Source: CAIYRG01 sp036273455 (GTDB taxonomy: Bacteria > Pseudomonadota > Alphaproteobacteria > Micropepsales > Micropepsaceae). Taken from it: 64,000 nucleotides of DNA. Positions 17,644 through 26,706 of this stretch are shown here, piece by piece. The stretch spans positions 79,706 through 143,705 of the forward strand of contig DASUHP010000133.1 in NCBI GenBank assembly GCA_036273455.1, written 5' to 3'. Numbering within the stretch: position 1 is the stretch's first letter; the number at the start of each line of letters is the position of its first letter. Made by a program: the position numbers and the translations under genes. The notes under the pieces were generated by a model. It was not told the origin of the DNA. It saw nothing but the letters and a program-made list of their open reading frames with translations, and made no database searches.

Positions 17644-19716
17644 TCAGGCGTTTCCGGCCGTCCTCGCCATGGGTGAATTCTCCGGTAGCTTGAGCACCTG
17701 TGATACCACGGCGGGATTTGTCACCGGCGGAGAGCAGGACATGCCTCCGCAGATGTAGGCGGTCGGCTGGCCGTCCTGCATTGTCTTGCCATGCGCAGGA
17801 TGGCCTTGCGGCAACTCCTGGCCTGGCGCGACGGTCATCAGCAGACGGTTGGGAAGGCTGCGCCCGAGCACGGCTTTGATGAGATTTCGCGTGCGCGGAT
17901 CAGCCGGTGGACCACAGACAATGATCTCGAGACACGAAGTGCAGAATTCAAAAGTGTTGAGATAGGTGCCCATCTGCAAATAGTTGCTGCCGATGTCGCC
18001 GGCAAAAGCCTGAATGAGATTATTGGCGCGCTCGGCGTGTTGCTGGTTTAGCGTCGCATAGAAGAGCCGGGCATGAACGCCGATCATCACCGCGTTGGCG
18101 GAAGGTGTCTGTGTATCGAACACGCTGCGCAGGCGCGACTGGTCTGGAACATCGTCATTCCTGGAAAAGACATAGCCGCCCTGAATGACGTCCCAGAAAT
18201 CGCGGTCGAGGATAGCGGTCCAGGACAGCGCGCGGTCGAGAAATGCGCGTTCGCCGGTGGCTTCCCAGAGGCTTAGCGCGGCGCGCGCCATGAAGGCGTA
18301 GCCATCCGAAAAGGTCTGATGTTGGCGCTGACCCGCGCGATAGGCGTGGAACAGCCGGTCGCCGTCGCTAAGTTTGGTGCAGATGAAATCGAATGCCCGC
18401 CGGGCGGCGGAAATCCAATCGCTCCGTTCGAACGCGGCTCCCGCGTTGGCGAGACTCGCAATCATCAAACCGTTCCAGTCGGTGAGCACCTTGTCATCGC
18501 GGGACGGGCGCACGCGTTTGTCGCGGGCGGCTAGGAGGATTTGGCGCTGGCGTGTGAACGCGGGTTCTTCGGCTTCGGTCCAGCCCGAAAGATTCATCAC
18601 GCGATGCAGAATGTTGCGGCCGGCATTTTTTCCCTCATGGGGAAAATTGCCGTCGCGAGTGACACCATAAGCCTGCTTGAAACGCTCGACCCGCGTCCCG
18701 GCCAGGACGGAATCGATCTCTTCTTCGGTCCAGACATAGAATTTGCCTTCCTCACCCTCGGAGTCGGCATCAAGACTGGACGCGAAACCGGCGCCTTCTA
18801 CCATCATTTCGCGCAAAACCCAGGCGATCGTCTCCTCGACGCGGATCTTCAGCGCGTTCTGCTTTCCGTCCTGCCAGACGAGGGTCATGATGTCGATCAG
18901 TTGTGCATTGTCGTAGAGCATCTTCTCGAAATGCGGCACCAGCCATTGTTCGTCTACGGAGTATCGCGAAAATCCACCCCCGACATGATCGTAGATGCCG
19001 CCGCGGCCCATATTGTCGAGCGCACAGAGCACCTGGGTCAGATATTGCGGCAGCCCAGTCCGCAGGTAAGCGCGCCACAGCACTTCGAGCAGCGGAACAT
19101 TGGGGAATTTCGGCGCCCCGATCATGCCCCCATAGAAAATGTCGAATGCCTGCGCCACCGCGATCGCGACGCGGTCGAGCTTGAACATGTCAAAGCTGCC
19201 GGAGCGGTTCTGGTACCAGGCCTGCTCGAACGTGTCGGCAATCTTGCGCACATTGGGCGCAATCATGTCGGGCGATTCCTGGAAGCGACGGGAAATGTCG
19301 CGGAGCACCGTCTGGAATGACGGCCGGCCGAAAGCCGCCTCACGCGGGAAATAGGTTCCGGCCCAGAACGGTTCGCCTTTGGGGGTGAGGAATACGTTCA
19401 GTGGCCAACCGCCGCTTTGCCCCATCAGCACCGGGATGCGCTGGAGCCAGTTGTCGATGTCCGGACGTTCCTCGCGATCCACCTTTACGCAGACGAAAAA
19501 CTCGTTCATCAGCGCCGCGGTTTCGGGATCTTCAAAGCTCTCATGGGCCATAACATGGCACCAGTGGCAGGCGGCATAGCCAACCGAGACCAGAATGGGG
19601 CGGTTGCTGCGTTGTGCCTCGGCGAGTACTTCTGGGCTCCAGGGCCGCCAATCGACCGGGTTGTCCTTGTGCTGAAGCAAATAAGGACTGGTTTGGTTGG
19701 CGAGCTGGTTGGCCAT
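17644..19716 (-). CDS. DUF255 thioredoxin-domain protein (YyaL/SPATA20 family)
   Basis: 690 residues. N-terminal DUF255 thioredoxin-like domain with NQTSPYLLQHKDNPVDWRPW, the redox pair C50-H-W-C53, ESFEDPETAALMNEFFVCVKVDREERPDID and GGWPLNVFLTP. The rest is an alpha/alpha six-barrel with YDHVGGGFSRYSVDEQWLVPHFEKMLYDNA and DADSEGEEGKFYVW. Full length for the family, which is conserved from bacteria to humans but has no firm function. Convergent with nothing; its start is 77 bases from the divergent mnmE. Confidence 0.92.
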   Translation of the reverse strand: MANQLANQTSPYLLQHKDNPVDWRPWSPEVLAEAQRSNRPILVSVGYAACHWCHVMAHESFEDPETAALMNEFFVCVKVDREERPDIDNWLQRIPVLMGQSGGWPLNVFLTPKGEPFWAGTYFPREAAFGRPSFQTVLRDISRRFQESPDMIAPNVRKIADTFEQAWYQNRSGSFDMFKLDRVAIAVAQAFDIFYGGMIGAPKFPNVPLLEVLWRAYLRTGLPQYLTQVLCALDNMGRGGIYDHVGGGFSRYSVDEQWLVPHFEKMLYDNAQLIDIMTLVWQDGKQNALKIRVEETIAWVLREMMVEGAGFASSLDADSEGEEGKFYVWTEEEIDSVLAGTRVERFKQAYGVTRDGNFPHEGKNAGRNILHRVMNLSGWTEAEEPAFTRQRQILLAARDKRVRPSRDDKVLTDWNGLMIASLANAGAAFERSDWISAARRAFDFICTKLSDGDRLFHAYRAGQRQHQTFSDGYAFMARAALSLWEATGERAFLDRALSWTAILDRDFWDVIQGGYVFSRNDDVPDQSRLRSVFDTQTPSANAVMIGVHARLFYATLNQQHAERANNLIQAFAGDIGSNYLQMGTYLNTFEFCTSCLEIIVCGPPADPRTRNLIKAVLGRSLPNRLLMTVAPGQELPQGHPAHGKTMQDGQPTAYICGGMSCSPPVTNPAVVSQVLKLPENSPMARTAGNA

Positions 19717-19793
19717 GGTAATCCGGCGTTCAAGGGTGCGGAAATAGAGCGCACCTCCTAGGGCTTATTGAATTCAGTCACAAGGCGGATCGG

Positions 19794-21113
19794 GTGCGCA
19801 ATTCCAGTGCTGATGTAGAACGCGACACGATCTTCGCGCTTTCGAGCGGTGCTGGAGCCGCCGGCGTGGCCGTCATTCGCGTTTCGGGTCCAGGTGCCGC
19901 CGATGCCTTCAGCCTGATGAAGCCAAACTCGCCTCCTTGTGAACGGCGTGCGATTGTACGTACGCTGTTCGATGTCGATAATGGCAAGGAATTGGACGAC
20001 GCATTGGTCCTGTGGTTTCCTGGACCGCGATCCTACACGGGTGAAAATACGGTCGAGCTGCACGTCCATGGTGGACGTGCAGTGACCTTGGCTGTAATGG
20101 CGGCTTTGGCCGGTCTGCCAAACTTTCGTCCCGCGGAGCGGGGCGAATTCACCCGGCGGGCCGTTGAGAACGGCCGCCTCGATCTAACGCGTGCCGAGGC
20201 CATCGCGGACCTGATTGCTGCCGATACCGAGTCGCAACGGGTGTTGGCGCGGCGGCAGTATGACGGAGCTTTGGCAGAACAATATGCCCGCTGGCGGGAA
20301 CGGCTGGTTCGTGCTGCCGCGTGGATCGAAGCGGATATTGACTTCCCCGACGAAGAACTGCCGGAAGGAGTATGGCAGGAGAGCCGGGATGCATTGCGGT
20401 CTCTGCTGCTGGAAATGAAGCGTCATCTGAACGATGCGTGCCGCGGCGAGGTCATCCGGGATGGCTTTCAGGTGGCCATTCTCGGTCCGCCAAATGTCGG
20501 CAAGAGCTCTTTGATCAATGCGCTGTCGCAACGCGAGGTGGCCATTGTGTCGGATACGCCCGGAACTACGCGCGACATTATAGAGGTGAAGCTGGACTTG
20601 GGTGGGTATGCCGTCATTCTGGCCGATACTGCCGGCTTGCGGGAAACGGCCGAGCCGGTGGAGCAGGAAGGCATTCGCCGCGCGAAGGCCCGGGCTGCGG
20701 CGGCTGATTTTCGTCTTCTGGTGCTGGATGCCTCTGCGCCCGACGGCAATTTGCCGGCGGAAGCCGACTTGGTGGCGTGGAACAAGGCTGATCTCTGCCT
20801 CAAAAGAAAGCCCAGGCGTTTGTACATTTCAGCAAAATCAGGCGAAGGACTGGAGGACGTGATCGGACGTCTGTCAGCCGCTGCGGCCGACCGGGCGAGT
20901 GGGGCCGAGCCGCCATTGCTAACTCGAGCCCGGCATCGCTATGCTGTCGAGGAGGCGAGCCGGCGCATTGCAACCGCCCTTGAGGAGCACGAGCCAGAGC
21001 TGGCGGCCGAGCAGCTCCGCATCGCCTTGCGGGCTCTTGGCCGAATCACCGGGGCGGTTGACCTCGATGAGCTGCTGGACGTCGTGTTCCGCGATTTTTG
21101 CATTGGTAAGTAA
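19794..21113 (+). CDS. mnmE: tRNA modification GTPase MnmE
   Basis: 439 residues. N-terminal tetrahydrofolate-binding domain (DTIFALSSGAGAAGVAVIRVSGP), helical domain, embedded GTPase with GPPNVGKSS at 231-239, DTPGTTRD and DTAGLRE, and the diagnostic C-terminal FCIGK. With MnmG it installs the 5-carboxymethylaminomethyl group on wobble uridine 34. The start is GTG at 19794. First gene of mnmE-mnmG-rsmG-parA-parB. Confidence 0.95.
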   Translation: MRNSSADVERDTIFALSSGAGAAGVAVIRVSGPGAADAFSLMKPNSPPCERRAIVRTLFDVDNGKELDDALVLWFPGPRSYTGENTVELHVHGGRAVTLAVMAALAGLPNFRPAERGEFTRRAVENGRLDLTRAEAIADLIAADTESQRVLARRQYDGALAEQYARWRERLVRAAAWIEADIDFPDEELPEGVWQESRDALRSLLLEMKRHLNDACRGEVIRDGFQVAILGPPNVGKSSLINALSQREVAIVSDTPGTTRDIIEVKLDLGGYAVILADTAGLRETAEPVEQEGIRRAKARAAAADFRLLVLDASAPDGNLPAEADLVAWNKADLCLKRKPRRLYISAKSGEGLEDVIGRLSAAAADRASGAEPPLLTRARHRYAVEEASRRIATALEEHEPELAAEQLRIALRALGRITGAVDLDELLDVVFRDFCIGK

Positions 21114-21117
21114 AGAA

Positions 21118-23010
21118 ATGTTTCACGTGAAACAGAGGCAGTCGGAATACGACGTGATCGTCATTGGCGGTGGCCACGCCGGTTGCGAGGCCGCCGCCGG
21201 TGCCGCCCGCGCCGGCGCAAATACGCTTCTTCTGACCCACAACCGCAACACCATCGGCGAGATGTCCTGCAATCCGGCGATCGGCGGGCTTGGGAAAGGG
21301 CATCTGGTGCGTGAAATCGATGCCCTTGATGGTGTGATAGGAAGGGTCGCTGATGCCGCGGGCATTCAGTTTCGCATCCTGAACAGACGCAAAGGACCTG
21401 CCGTTCGGGGGCCTCGCGCCCAAGCGGACCGAAAGCTGTATCGTACGGAGATGCAGCAGGCTTTAGGAGCAGTCGCAGGCCTCTCCATCCGAGAATCTGC
21501 GGCCGGCGATCTGATCTCCGAAAGGGGCCGGGTCTCAGGTGTGGTCACCGAAGCCGGAGAGGAACTCCGCTGTGCCGCCGTCGTGATCACGACTGGCACC
21601 TTCCTTCGCGGGCTGATCCACATCGGCGAACGCAAAATACCCGCGGGACGGGTGGGGGAGATTCCGTCAAATCAGCTTGCCGCTACCCTGGCGAGATTCC
21701 GACTCGCCATGGGCCGGCTGAAAACCGGAACACCGCCGCGTCTGGACGGAAGAACGATTGACTGGAGGGGGCTCAATGAGCAACCGGGGGACGATCCGCC
21801 GGCGCCATTCTCTTTCCTCACGGGCCGGATCACGACCCGGCAGGTCGCTTGCCATATCACCCAGACGACCCTGAAAACCCACAGCATCATAAGGGACAAT
21901 CTCTCGCGTGCGCCCATGTATTCCGGCCAGATCCAGAGTACGGGGCCGCGTTATTGCCCATCTATCGAAGACAAAGTAGTGCGTTTCGCCGGCCGTGAGG
22001 GGCACCAGATATTCCTCGAACCCGAAGGGCTCGACGACGACACGATTTACCCCAACGGGATTTCGACCTCGCTGCCGGAAGACGTCCAGGTGGCTTTCCT
22101 CAAGACCATCCCGGGACTGGAAAAGGCGGCCGTCCTGCGGCCTGGCTATGCCATTGAATATGACTTCGTCGATCCGCGGGAGCTTAAACCCTCACTGGAA
22201 GTGAAACGGATTCCGGGGTTGTTTCTCGCCGGCCAAATCAATGGCACCACGGGCTACGAAGAGGCTGCCGCGCAAGGGTTGATTGCCGGCGTTAATGCCG
22301 CGCGCTGCGCCAGTGGAGATTCACCCCTAATCCTGGATCGCTCCCAAGGCTATATCGGCGTCCTGATCGACGATCTTGTGACCCGTGGGGTTTCCGAGCC
22401 TTATCGGATGTTCACCTCGAGGGCTGAATACCGGCTGACGCTAAGGGCTGACAATGCGGACCAGCGGCTGACCCCGATCGGAATCATGGCAGGTATTGTA
22501 GGATCTGACCGCAAAGCGCGGTTCACCGCAAAAGTGGCTGGACTGAATCGCGCACGCGAAGTCATGACAAACCTCACGATGACTTCTTCCGAGGCAAATC
22601 GCGCCGGTATTGCGGTTCGGCAGGATGGCGTGCGGCGCTCTGCGATGGAGCTGCTGTCGCTTCCCGGCATCAGTATTTCCCGGTTAGCCGAAATCTGGCC
22701 ACAACTGGCCGAGATTTCAGGCGAAATACGCGAGCAGCTCGAATTCGACGCGCACTACGCTGGATATCTTGACCGGCAGGAAAGTGACATCCTGGCGTTC
22801 CGCCGGGACGAGGCGCTGATTATTCCAGAGGGCATCGATTATGCCGCGGTAGTCGGGCTTTCCACGGAATGCCGGTCCAAACTCGCCGCAGTCCGGCCCC
22901 GTACGATCGGTCAGGCGTCGCGAATCGACGGCATCACTCCGGCCGCCCTAACTCTTGTCCTCGCCGCCATACGGCATCAAACCGTAATCGGTCATGCCTC
23001 TGCCGAATGA
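21118..23010 (+). CDS. mnmG: tRNA uridine 5-carboxymethylaminomethyl modification enzyme MnmG
   Basis: 630 residues. FAD-binding GGGHAGCEAA near the N terminus, SCNPAIGGLGKGHLVREIDALDG, STGPRYCPSIEDK, and GLFLAGQINGTTGYEEAAAQG. It partners with MnmE. The start was set at ATG 21118, five bases after the mnmE stop (21113) and with an AAAGA ribosome-site-like stretch; upstream in-frame codons lie inside mnmE. The first codons are built from a parS site. The end overlaps rsmG by 17 bases. Confidence 0.96.
   Translation: MFHVKQRQSEYDVIVIGGGHAGCEAAAGAARAGANTLLLTHNRNTIGEMSCNPAIGGLGKGHLVREIDALDGVIGRVADAAGIQFRILNRRKGPAVRGPRAQADRKLYRTEMQQALGAVAGLSIRESAAGDLISERGRVSGVVTEAGEELRCAAVVITTGTFLRGLIHIGERKIPAGRVGEIPSNQLAATLARFRLAMGRLKTGTPPRLDGRTIDWRGLNEQPGDDPPAPFSFLTGRITTRQVACHITQTTLKTHSIIRDNLSRAPMYSGQIQSTGPRYCPSIEDKVVRFAGREGHQIFLEPEGLDDDTIYPNGISTSLPEDVQVAFLKTIPGLEKAAVLRPGYAIEYDFVDPRELKPSLEVKRIPGLFLAGQINGTTGYEEAAAQGLIAGVNAARCASGDSPLILDRSQGYIGVLIDDLVTRGVSEPYRMFTSRAEYRLTLRADNADQRLTPIGIMAGIVGSDRKARFTAKVAGLNRAREVMTNLTMTSSEANRAGIAVRQDGVRRSAMELLSLPGISISRLAEIWPQLAEISGEIREQLEFDAHYAGYLDRQESDILAFRRDEALIIPEGIDYAAVVGLSTECRSKLAAVRPRTIGQASRIDGITPAALTLVLAAIRHQTVIGHASAE
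21119..21134. promoter_or_regulatory. parS site overlapping the mnmG start codon
   Basis: TGTTTCACGTGAAACA, a perfect 16-base palindrome identical to the widely conserved chromosomal parS sequence bound by ParB. It begins at the second base of the mnmG ATG and encodes residues 1-6 of MnmG (MFHVKQ). parA and parB lie 2.5-3.3 kb downstream. Confidence 0.95.
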
Positions 23011-23659
23011 GGCGTTCGGCCCGGATGACTTCGCCGCCTGCGCACATATTTCACGTGAAACACTCGCGCACCTAAAGCTTTATGCCGGGATGCTTACCGA
23101 GTGGAATAGCCGGCAAAATCTGGTATCGCGCGCTTCGCTGAATGAAATGTGGCTCCGTCACTTCTGGGATTCTGCCCAGCTTGCTGAGTTTGTACCCACG
23201 GCAGCAAAATCACTGGTCGACTTGGGCAGCGGTGCGGGCTTTCCAGGACTGGTTCTCGCCGAACTCTTGCGCGACCGCGCAATCCGCGTCGTCCTCTACG
23301 AATCAACCCAGAAAAAGCGGGATTTCCTGGAGGCCGTCGCCCGACGGCTGAATCTTGCGGTCGCCGTGCGCGCCGAGCGCATCGAGGAAGCCACCCCGGA
23401 AATATTCGACCTCGTTGTCGCCCGCGCTCTCGCTCCGTTGGACAAATTGCTGGCTTATGCACAGCGATTTTGGGGACCGAACACCACAGGGTTGTTTCTG
23501 AAGGGACAAAATATGGTGCCTGAATTGACCGAAGCGCATAAGTATTGGAAGATGATGCTCCAAAAATACCCGAGTCGAACCAGCGATACTGGCGTCGTGC
23601 TCGAAATTCGAAAGCTGTCAAATGTGGCGCCAGGTAGAACGGGTACCCGCAGAAGCTAA
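22994..23659 (+). CDS. rsmG: 16S rRNA (guanine-527-N7) methyltransferase
   Basis: 221 residues. SAM-binding motif LVDLGSGAGFPGLVLA, LIERxxKK-like STQKKRDFLEAV, and VARALAPLDKLL. It methylates G527 of 16S rRNA. The HISRET residues near position 19 are encoded by a parS-like palindrome. The stop lies 38 bases inside parA. Confidence 0.95.
   Translation: MPLPNEAFGPDDFAACAHISRETLAHLKLYAGMLTEWNSRQNLVSRASLNEMWLRHFWDSAQLAEFVPTAAKSLVDLGSGAGFPGLVLAELLRDRAIRVVLYESTQKKRDFLEAVARRLNLAVAVRAERIEEATPEIFDLVVARALAPLDKLLAYAQRFWGPNTTGLFLKGQNMVPELTEAHKYWKMMLQKYPSRTSDTGVVLEIRKLSNVAPGRTGTRRS
23047..23062. promoter_or_regulatory. parS-like site inside rsmG
   Basis: TATTTCACGTGAAACA, one base different from TGTTTCACGTGAAACA (position 2). 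It lies in frame in rsmG and encodes HISRET. Second candidate ParB-loading site, 1.9 kb from the first. I found no third copy in the window. Confidence 0.85.
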
Positions 23660-24458
23660 AAAGCGATTTCGCACACTGGTTATCGCGAATCAAAAAGGCG
23701 GTGTCGGAAAAACGACCACGGCGATCAACCTCGGCACCGCACTTGCCGCGGTCGGCGAGCGGGTTCTCATTCTGGATCTTGATCCACAGGGCAACGCCTC
23801 GACAGGTCTTGGTGTGGCGCGAAGCGAGCGTAAACTGTCGACCTATGACGTCCTCACCGGCGGCGCCCTCATGAGTGACGCGGTCGTACCAACAAAAATC
23901 CCGGGTCTCAGCCTGGTGCCGTCAACCATCGATCTTTCTGGCGCTGAGCCTGAACTAATGGGTCAGCCGCGCCGCAATTTTCGCCTGCGCGAAGCTCTCG
24001 ACATCTTCGCGGCAACTGATCCCGAAATTTCTTATGTCCTGATCGACTGCCCCCCGGCCCTAACCCTGCTGACAATCAACGCTATGGTCGCCGCGGATGC
24101 CGCCGTGGTGCCTCTGGTTTGCGAGTTCTTCCCCCTCGAAGGACTGAGCCAGCTGGTGAATACGATCGAATTGGTGCGCAACAGCCTGAATCCGAAGTTG
24201 GAGTTACAGGGGGTTGTCCTAACGATGTTCGATAAACGGAACGCCTTGACGGAGCAGGTCGCGGCAGACGTGCGCGCCCATTTTGGCGAGAAAGTCTACC
24301 ACACAGTGATCCCGCGCAATGTGCGCCTGTCGGAGGCGCCCAGCCATGGGCTTCCGGCTCTCATTTATGACGTCAAATGCGCCGGCAGTCAGGCCTATAT
24401 CAGGCTCGCTGCCGAGCTGATTCAGCGCGAACGCGCATTAAACGAAATGGCAGCGTGA
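23622..24458 (+). CDS. parA: chromosome partitioning ATPase ParA
   Basis: 278 residues. Deviant Walker A KGGVGKTT at residues 25-32 following VIANQ, LDLDPQGNAS and VLIDCPPALTLLTINA. It forms the ATP-dependent gradient that moves ParB-parS complexes. The ATG at 23622 lies 38 bases inside rsmG; no later ATG, GTG or TTG exists before the P-loop in this frame, so the start is well bounded. parB follows after 2 bases. Confidence 0.96.
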   Translation: MWRQVERVPAEAKKRFRTLVIANQKGGVGKTTTAINLGTALAAVGERVLILDLDPQGNASTGLGVARSERKLSTYDVLTGGALMSDAVVPTKIPGLSLVPSTIDLSGAEPELMGQPRRNFRLREALDIFAATDPEISYVLIDCPPALTLLTINAMVAADAAVVPLVCEFFPLEGLSQLVNTIELVRNSLNPKLELQGVVLTMFDKRNALTEQVAADVRAHFGEKVYHTVIPRNVRLSEAPSHGLPALIYDVKCAGSQAYIRLAAELIQRERALNEMAA

Positions 24459-24460
24459 AC

Positions 24461-25333
24461 ATGAACCAGAATGCCCCAACACGCAGCGGTCCCCGGGGAT
24501 TGGGAAAAGGCTTATCAGCCCTGCTCGGCGATGAAACCGCCATTCCCGCGCAATCTTCTGCCACAGGTGCCCGCATGCTGCCTGTGTCTTTCCTGACACC
24601 CAATCCGTTTCAGCCGCGCCGCCATTTCGATGACGAGGAACTCACCAGCCTCGCCGATTCGATCGCCGCCAAAGGGGTGCTGCAACCAATTCTGGTCCGC
24701 CCGACAGCGCGGCATGACAGCTTTCAGATCATCGCCGGCGAACGGCGCTGGCGCGCGGCCCAAAAGGCGCGGCTCCATGAAGTCCCCGTGATCGTCCGTG
24801 AACTGAACGATTCCGAGTCGCTGGAAATCGCGATTATCGAGAATGTCCAGCGCAGCGACCTCAATCCGATCGAGGAAGCGGCCGCGTATCAGGAGCTGAT
24901 CGACCGTTTCTCCTACACACAGGAAAAGATGGCGGGAGCGATCGGAAAGAGCCGCAGTCACATCGCCAATCTGCTGCGGCTGTTAAAGCTGCCACCTCGC
25001 ATCCAGACTCTGCTCTCGGAAGGCAAAATTACCGCTGGCCACGGAAGAATGCTGGTGACGGCGGCAGATCCCGAGGCAATGGCGGAACAGATCATTTCCC
25101 AGGGGCTGAATGTCCGTGAGGTCGAAAAGAAGGCGCGTCAGGCAAAGCAGGGTAAAACCGCGCCGCCCAAGGACAGCGACACCAAAGCGCTCGAACATGC
25201 GCTCTCCGATGCGCTGGGCCTGAGTGTTTCCATCGAGCACAACGGACAGAAGGGCGGTGCGATCACGATACGCTATCGCTCGCTCGACCAGCTCGATCAG
25301 GTAATCCGCATGCTGCAACGCGGATCGGCCTGA
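24461..25333 (+). CDS. parB: chromosome partitioning protein ParB
   Basis: 290 residues. N-terminal GLGKGLSALLGD, the CTP-binding/hydrolysis region PNPFQPRRHFDDEEL and IIAGERRWRAAQKARLHEVPVIV, NVQRSDLNPIEEAAAYQ, the helix-turn-helix AGAIGKSRSHIANLLRLLKLP, and a C-terminal dimerisation domain. It binds parS and slides as a clamp. Its stop codon is one base away from the stop of convergent hisA. Confidence 0.96.
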   Translation: MNQNAPTRSGPRGLGKGLSALLGDETAIPAQSSATGARMLPVSFLTPNPFQPRRHFDDEELTSLADSIAAKGVLQPILVRPTARHDSFQIIAGERRWRAAQKARLHEVPVIVRELNDSESLEIAIIENVQRSDLNPIEEAAAYQELIDRFSYTQEKMAGAIGKSRSHIANLLRLLKLPPRIQTLLSEGKITAGHGRMLVTAADPEAMAEQIISQGLNVREVEKKARQAKQGKTAPPKDSDTKALEHALSDALGLSVSIEHNGQKGGAITIRYRSLDQLDQVIRMLQRGSA

Positions 25334-25334
25334 A

Positions 25335-26054
25335 TCACGCCGCGGCGGCGAGCGCGTCAGCCGGACTGATTCGGCCGTCATATAACGCGCGCCCGATGAT
25401 AACCCCACCGATCGGCGCGCCCGATTGCTTCAACGCGCGAATATCTTCGGCGCTGCTCACGCCGCCGCTCGCGATCACCGGCACCGCAACGGCGCGCGCC
25501 AGCGCCGCCGTGTCGGCGACATTCACCCCCTGCAACATTCCGTCACGGGCAATGTCCGTATAAATGATCGCAGCTACGCCCGCTTCTTCGAAGCGGCGCG
25601 CCAAATCCACCACCAGCAATCCAGTTTGTTGTGTCCAGCCGTCCACGGCAACCAGTCCGTTACGAGCGTCAACTCCGATCGCCACACGGCCCGGAAATTC
25701 TCGCGCTGATTCGGTGACCAAAGCTGCATTGCGCACCGCCGCAGTGCCCAGGATGACCCGAGCGATTCCCGCCGAAAGCCAGGACTCAATCGCCTTCAGA
25801 TTCCGAATGCCGCCGCCCAATTGAACCGGCATATTGACGGCGGAAAGAATATCCCGAACGACCGGTCCGTTCACCGAAGCGCCCGAAACCGCGCCGTTCA
25901 AATCCACGACATGCAGCCATTCGAATCCGGCCCGCTCGAACGCACGCGCCTGCGCTGATGCATCGGCATTGAACACCGTGCTGCGTTGAAATTCTCCCTG
26001 ACGCAAACGAACGCATTGCCCGTCCTTGAGATCGATGGCTGGATAAACAATCAT
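25335..26054 (-). CDS. hisA: ProFAR isomerase HisA
   Basis: 239 residues. (beta-alpha)8 barrel with YPAIDLKDGQCVRL, the catalytic aspartates in AIDLKDG and in YTDIARDGMLQGVN, and VIASGGVSS. It isomerises ProFAR to PRFAR in histidine synthesis. It follows hisH after 4 bases. hisF, its usual neighbour, is 19 kb away on the other strand. Confidence 0.95.
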   Translation of the reverse strand: MIVYPAIDLKDGQCVRLRQGEFQRSTVFNADASAQARAFERAGFEWLHVVDLNGAVSGASVNGPVVRDILSAVNMPVQLGGGIRNLKAIESWLSAGIARVILGTAAVRNAALVTESAREFPGRVAIGVDARNGLVAVDGWTQQTGLLVVDLARRFEEAGVAAIIYTDIARDGMLQGVNVADTAALARAVAVPVIASGGVSSAEDIRALKQSGAPIGGVIIGRALYDGRISPADALAAAA

Positions 26055-26058
26055 CTGC

Positions 26059-26706
26059 TTACGGATGCCACCGCAGGAAACGCTCGAGAAGTGCCAGTCC
26101 TTCGGCCTGACTCTTTTCTGGATGGAATTGCGTACCGGCTATGTTGTCGCGGCCGACCACAGCCGGCAGCGAACCGCCATACTCCGTGGTTGCCAGAATG
26201 TGCGAGGGATACCTGGGCCGCAAATAATAGGAATGGACGAAATACAGGTCCGTCCCGTCCACCATACCCTCGAACAACTTGTGCGGCTGCTGGATCGACA
26301 ACGAATTCCAGCCCATATGTGGAATCTTCAGGCCGGGCTCCAGCGGCGTAATCCGTACCACTTCTCCCGGAATCCAACCCAAACCACGGCAGGATTCATA
26401 TTCGCGGCCCCAGTCTGCGAGCAGTTGCATGCCGACGCAAATCCCGAGAAACGCAGTCTTGCGGCCGATCACCGCAGCTTCAAGTGCATCCAGCATGCCA
26501 GGGATTGCGGAGAGCCCACGCATACAATCGGCGAATGCGCCGACGCCCGGGAGTACAATCCGTTCCGCAGCCGCAACGCAGCCGGGATCCGCAGTAACAA
26601 TGATCTCGTGACGGGTGCCGGAGGAATCGGCGGCCCGTGTCAGGGCTTTAGCCGCAGAGCGTAGATTTCCCGACCCGTAGTCGATCAGTGCGACCGTCGC
26701 GGTCAT
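26059..26706 (-). CDS. hisH: imidazole glycerol phosphate synthase, glutaminase subunit HisH
   Basis: 215 residues. Class I glutamine amidotransferase: nucleophile cysteine in FLGICVGMQLL, and the His-Glu pair in GTQFHPEKSQ. It supplies ammonia to HisF. The ATG abuts the lepA stop codon without spacing, so it depends on the upstream operon. The partner HisF is encoded far away in a different transcription unit. Confidence 0.95.
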   Translation of the reverse strand: MTATVALIDYGSGNLRSAAKALTRAADSSGTRHEIIVTADPGCVAAAERIVLPGVGAFADCMRGLSAIPGMLDALEAAVIGRKTAFLGICVGMQLLADWGREYESCRGLGWIPGEVVRITPLEPGLKIPHMGWNSLSIQQPHKLFEGMVDGTDLYFVHSYYLRPRYPSHILATTEYGGSLPAVVGRDNIAGTQFHPEKSQAEGLALLERFLRWHP

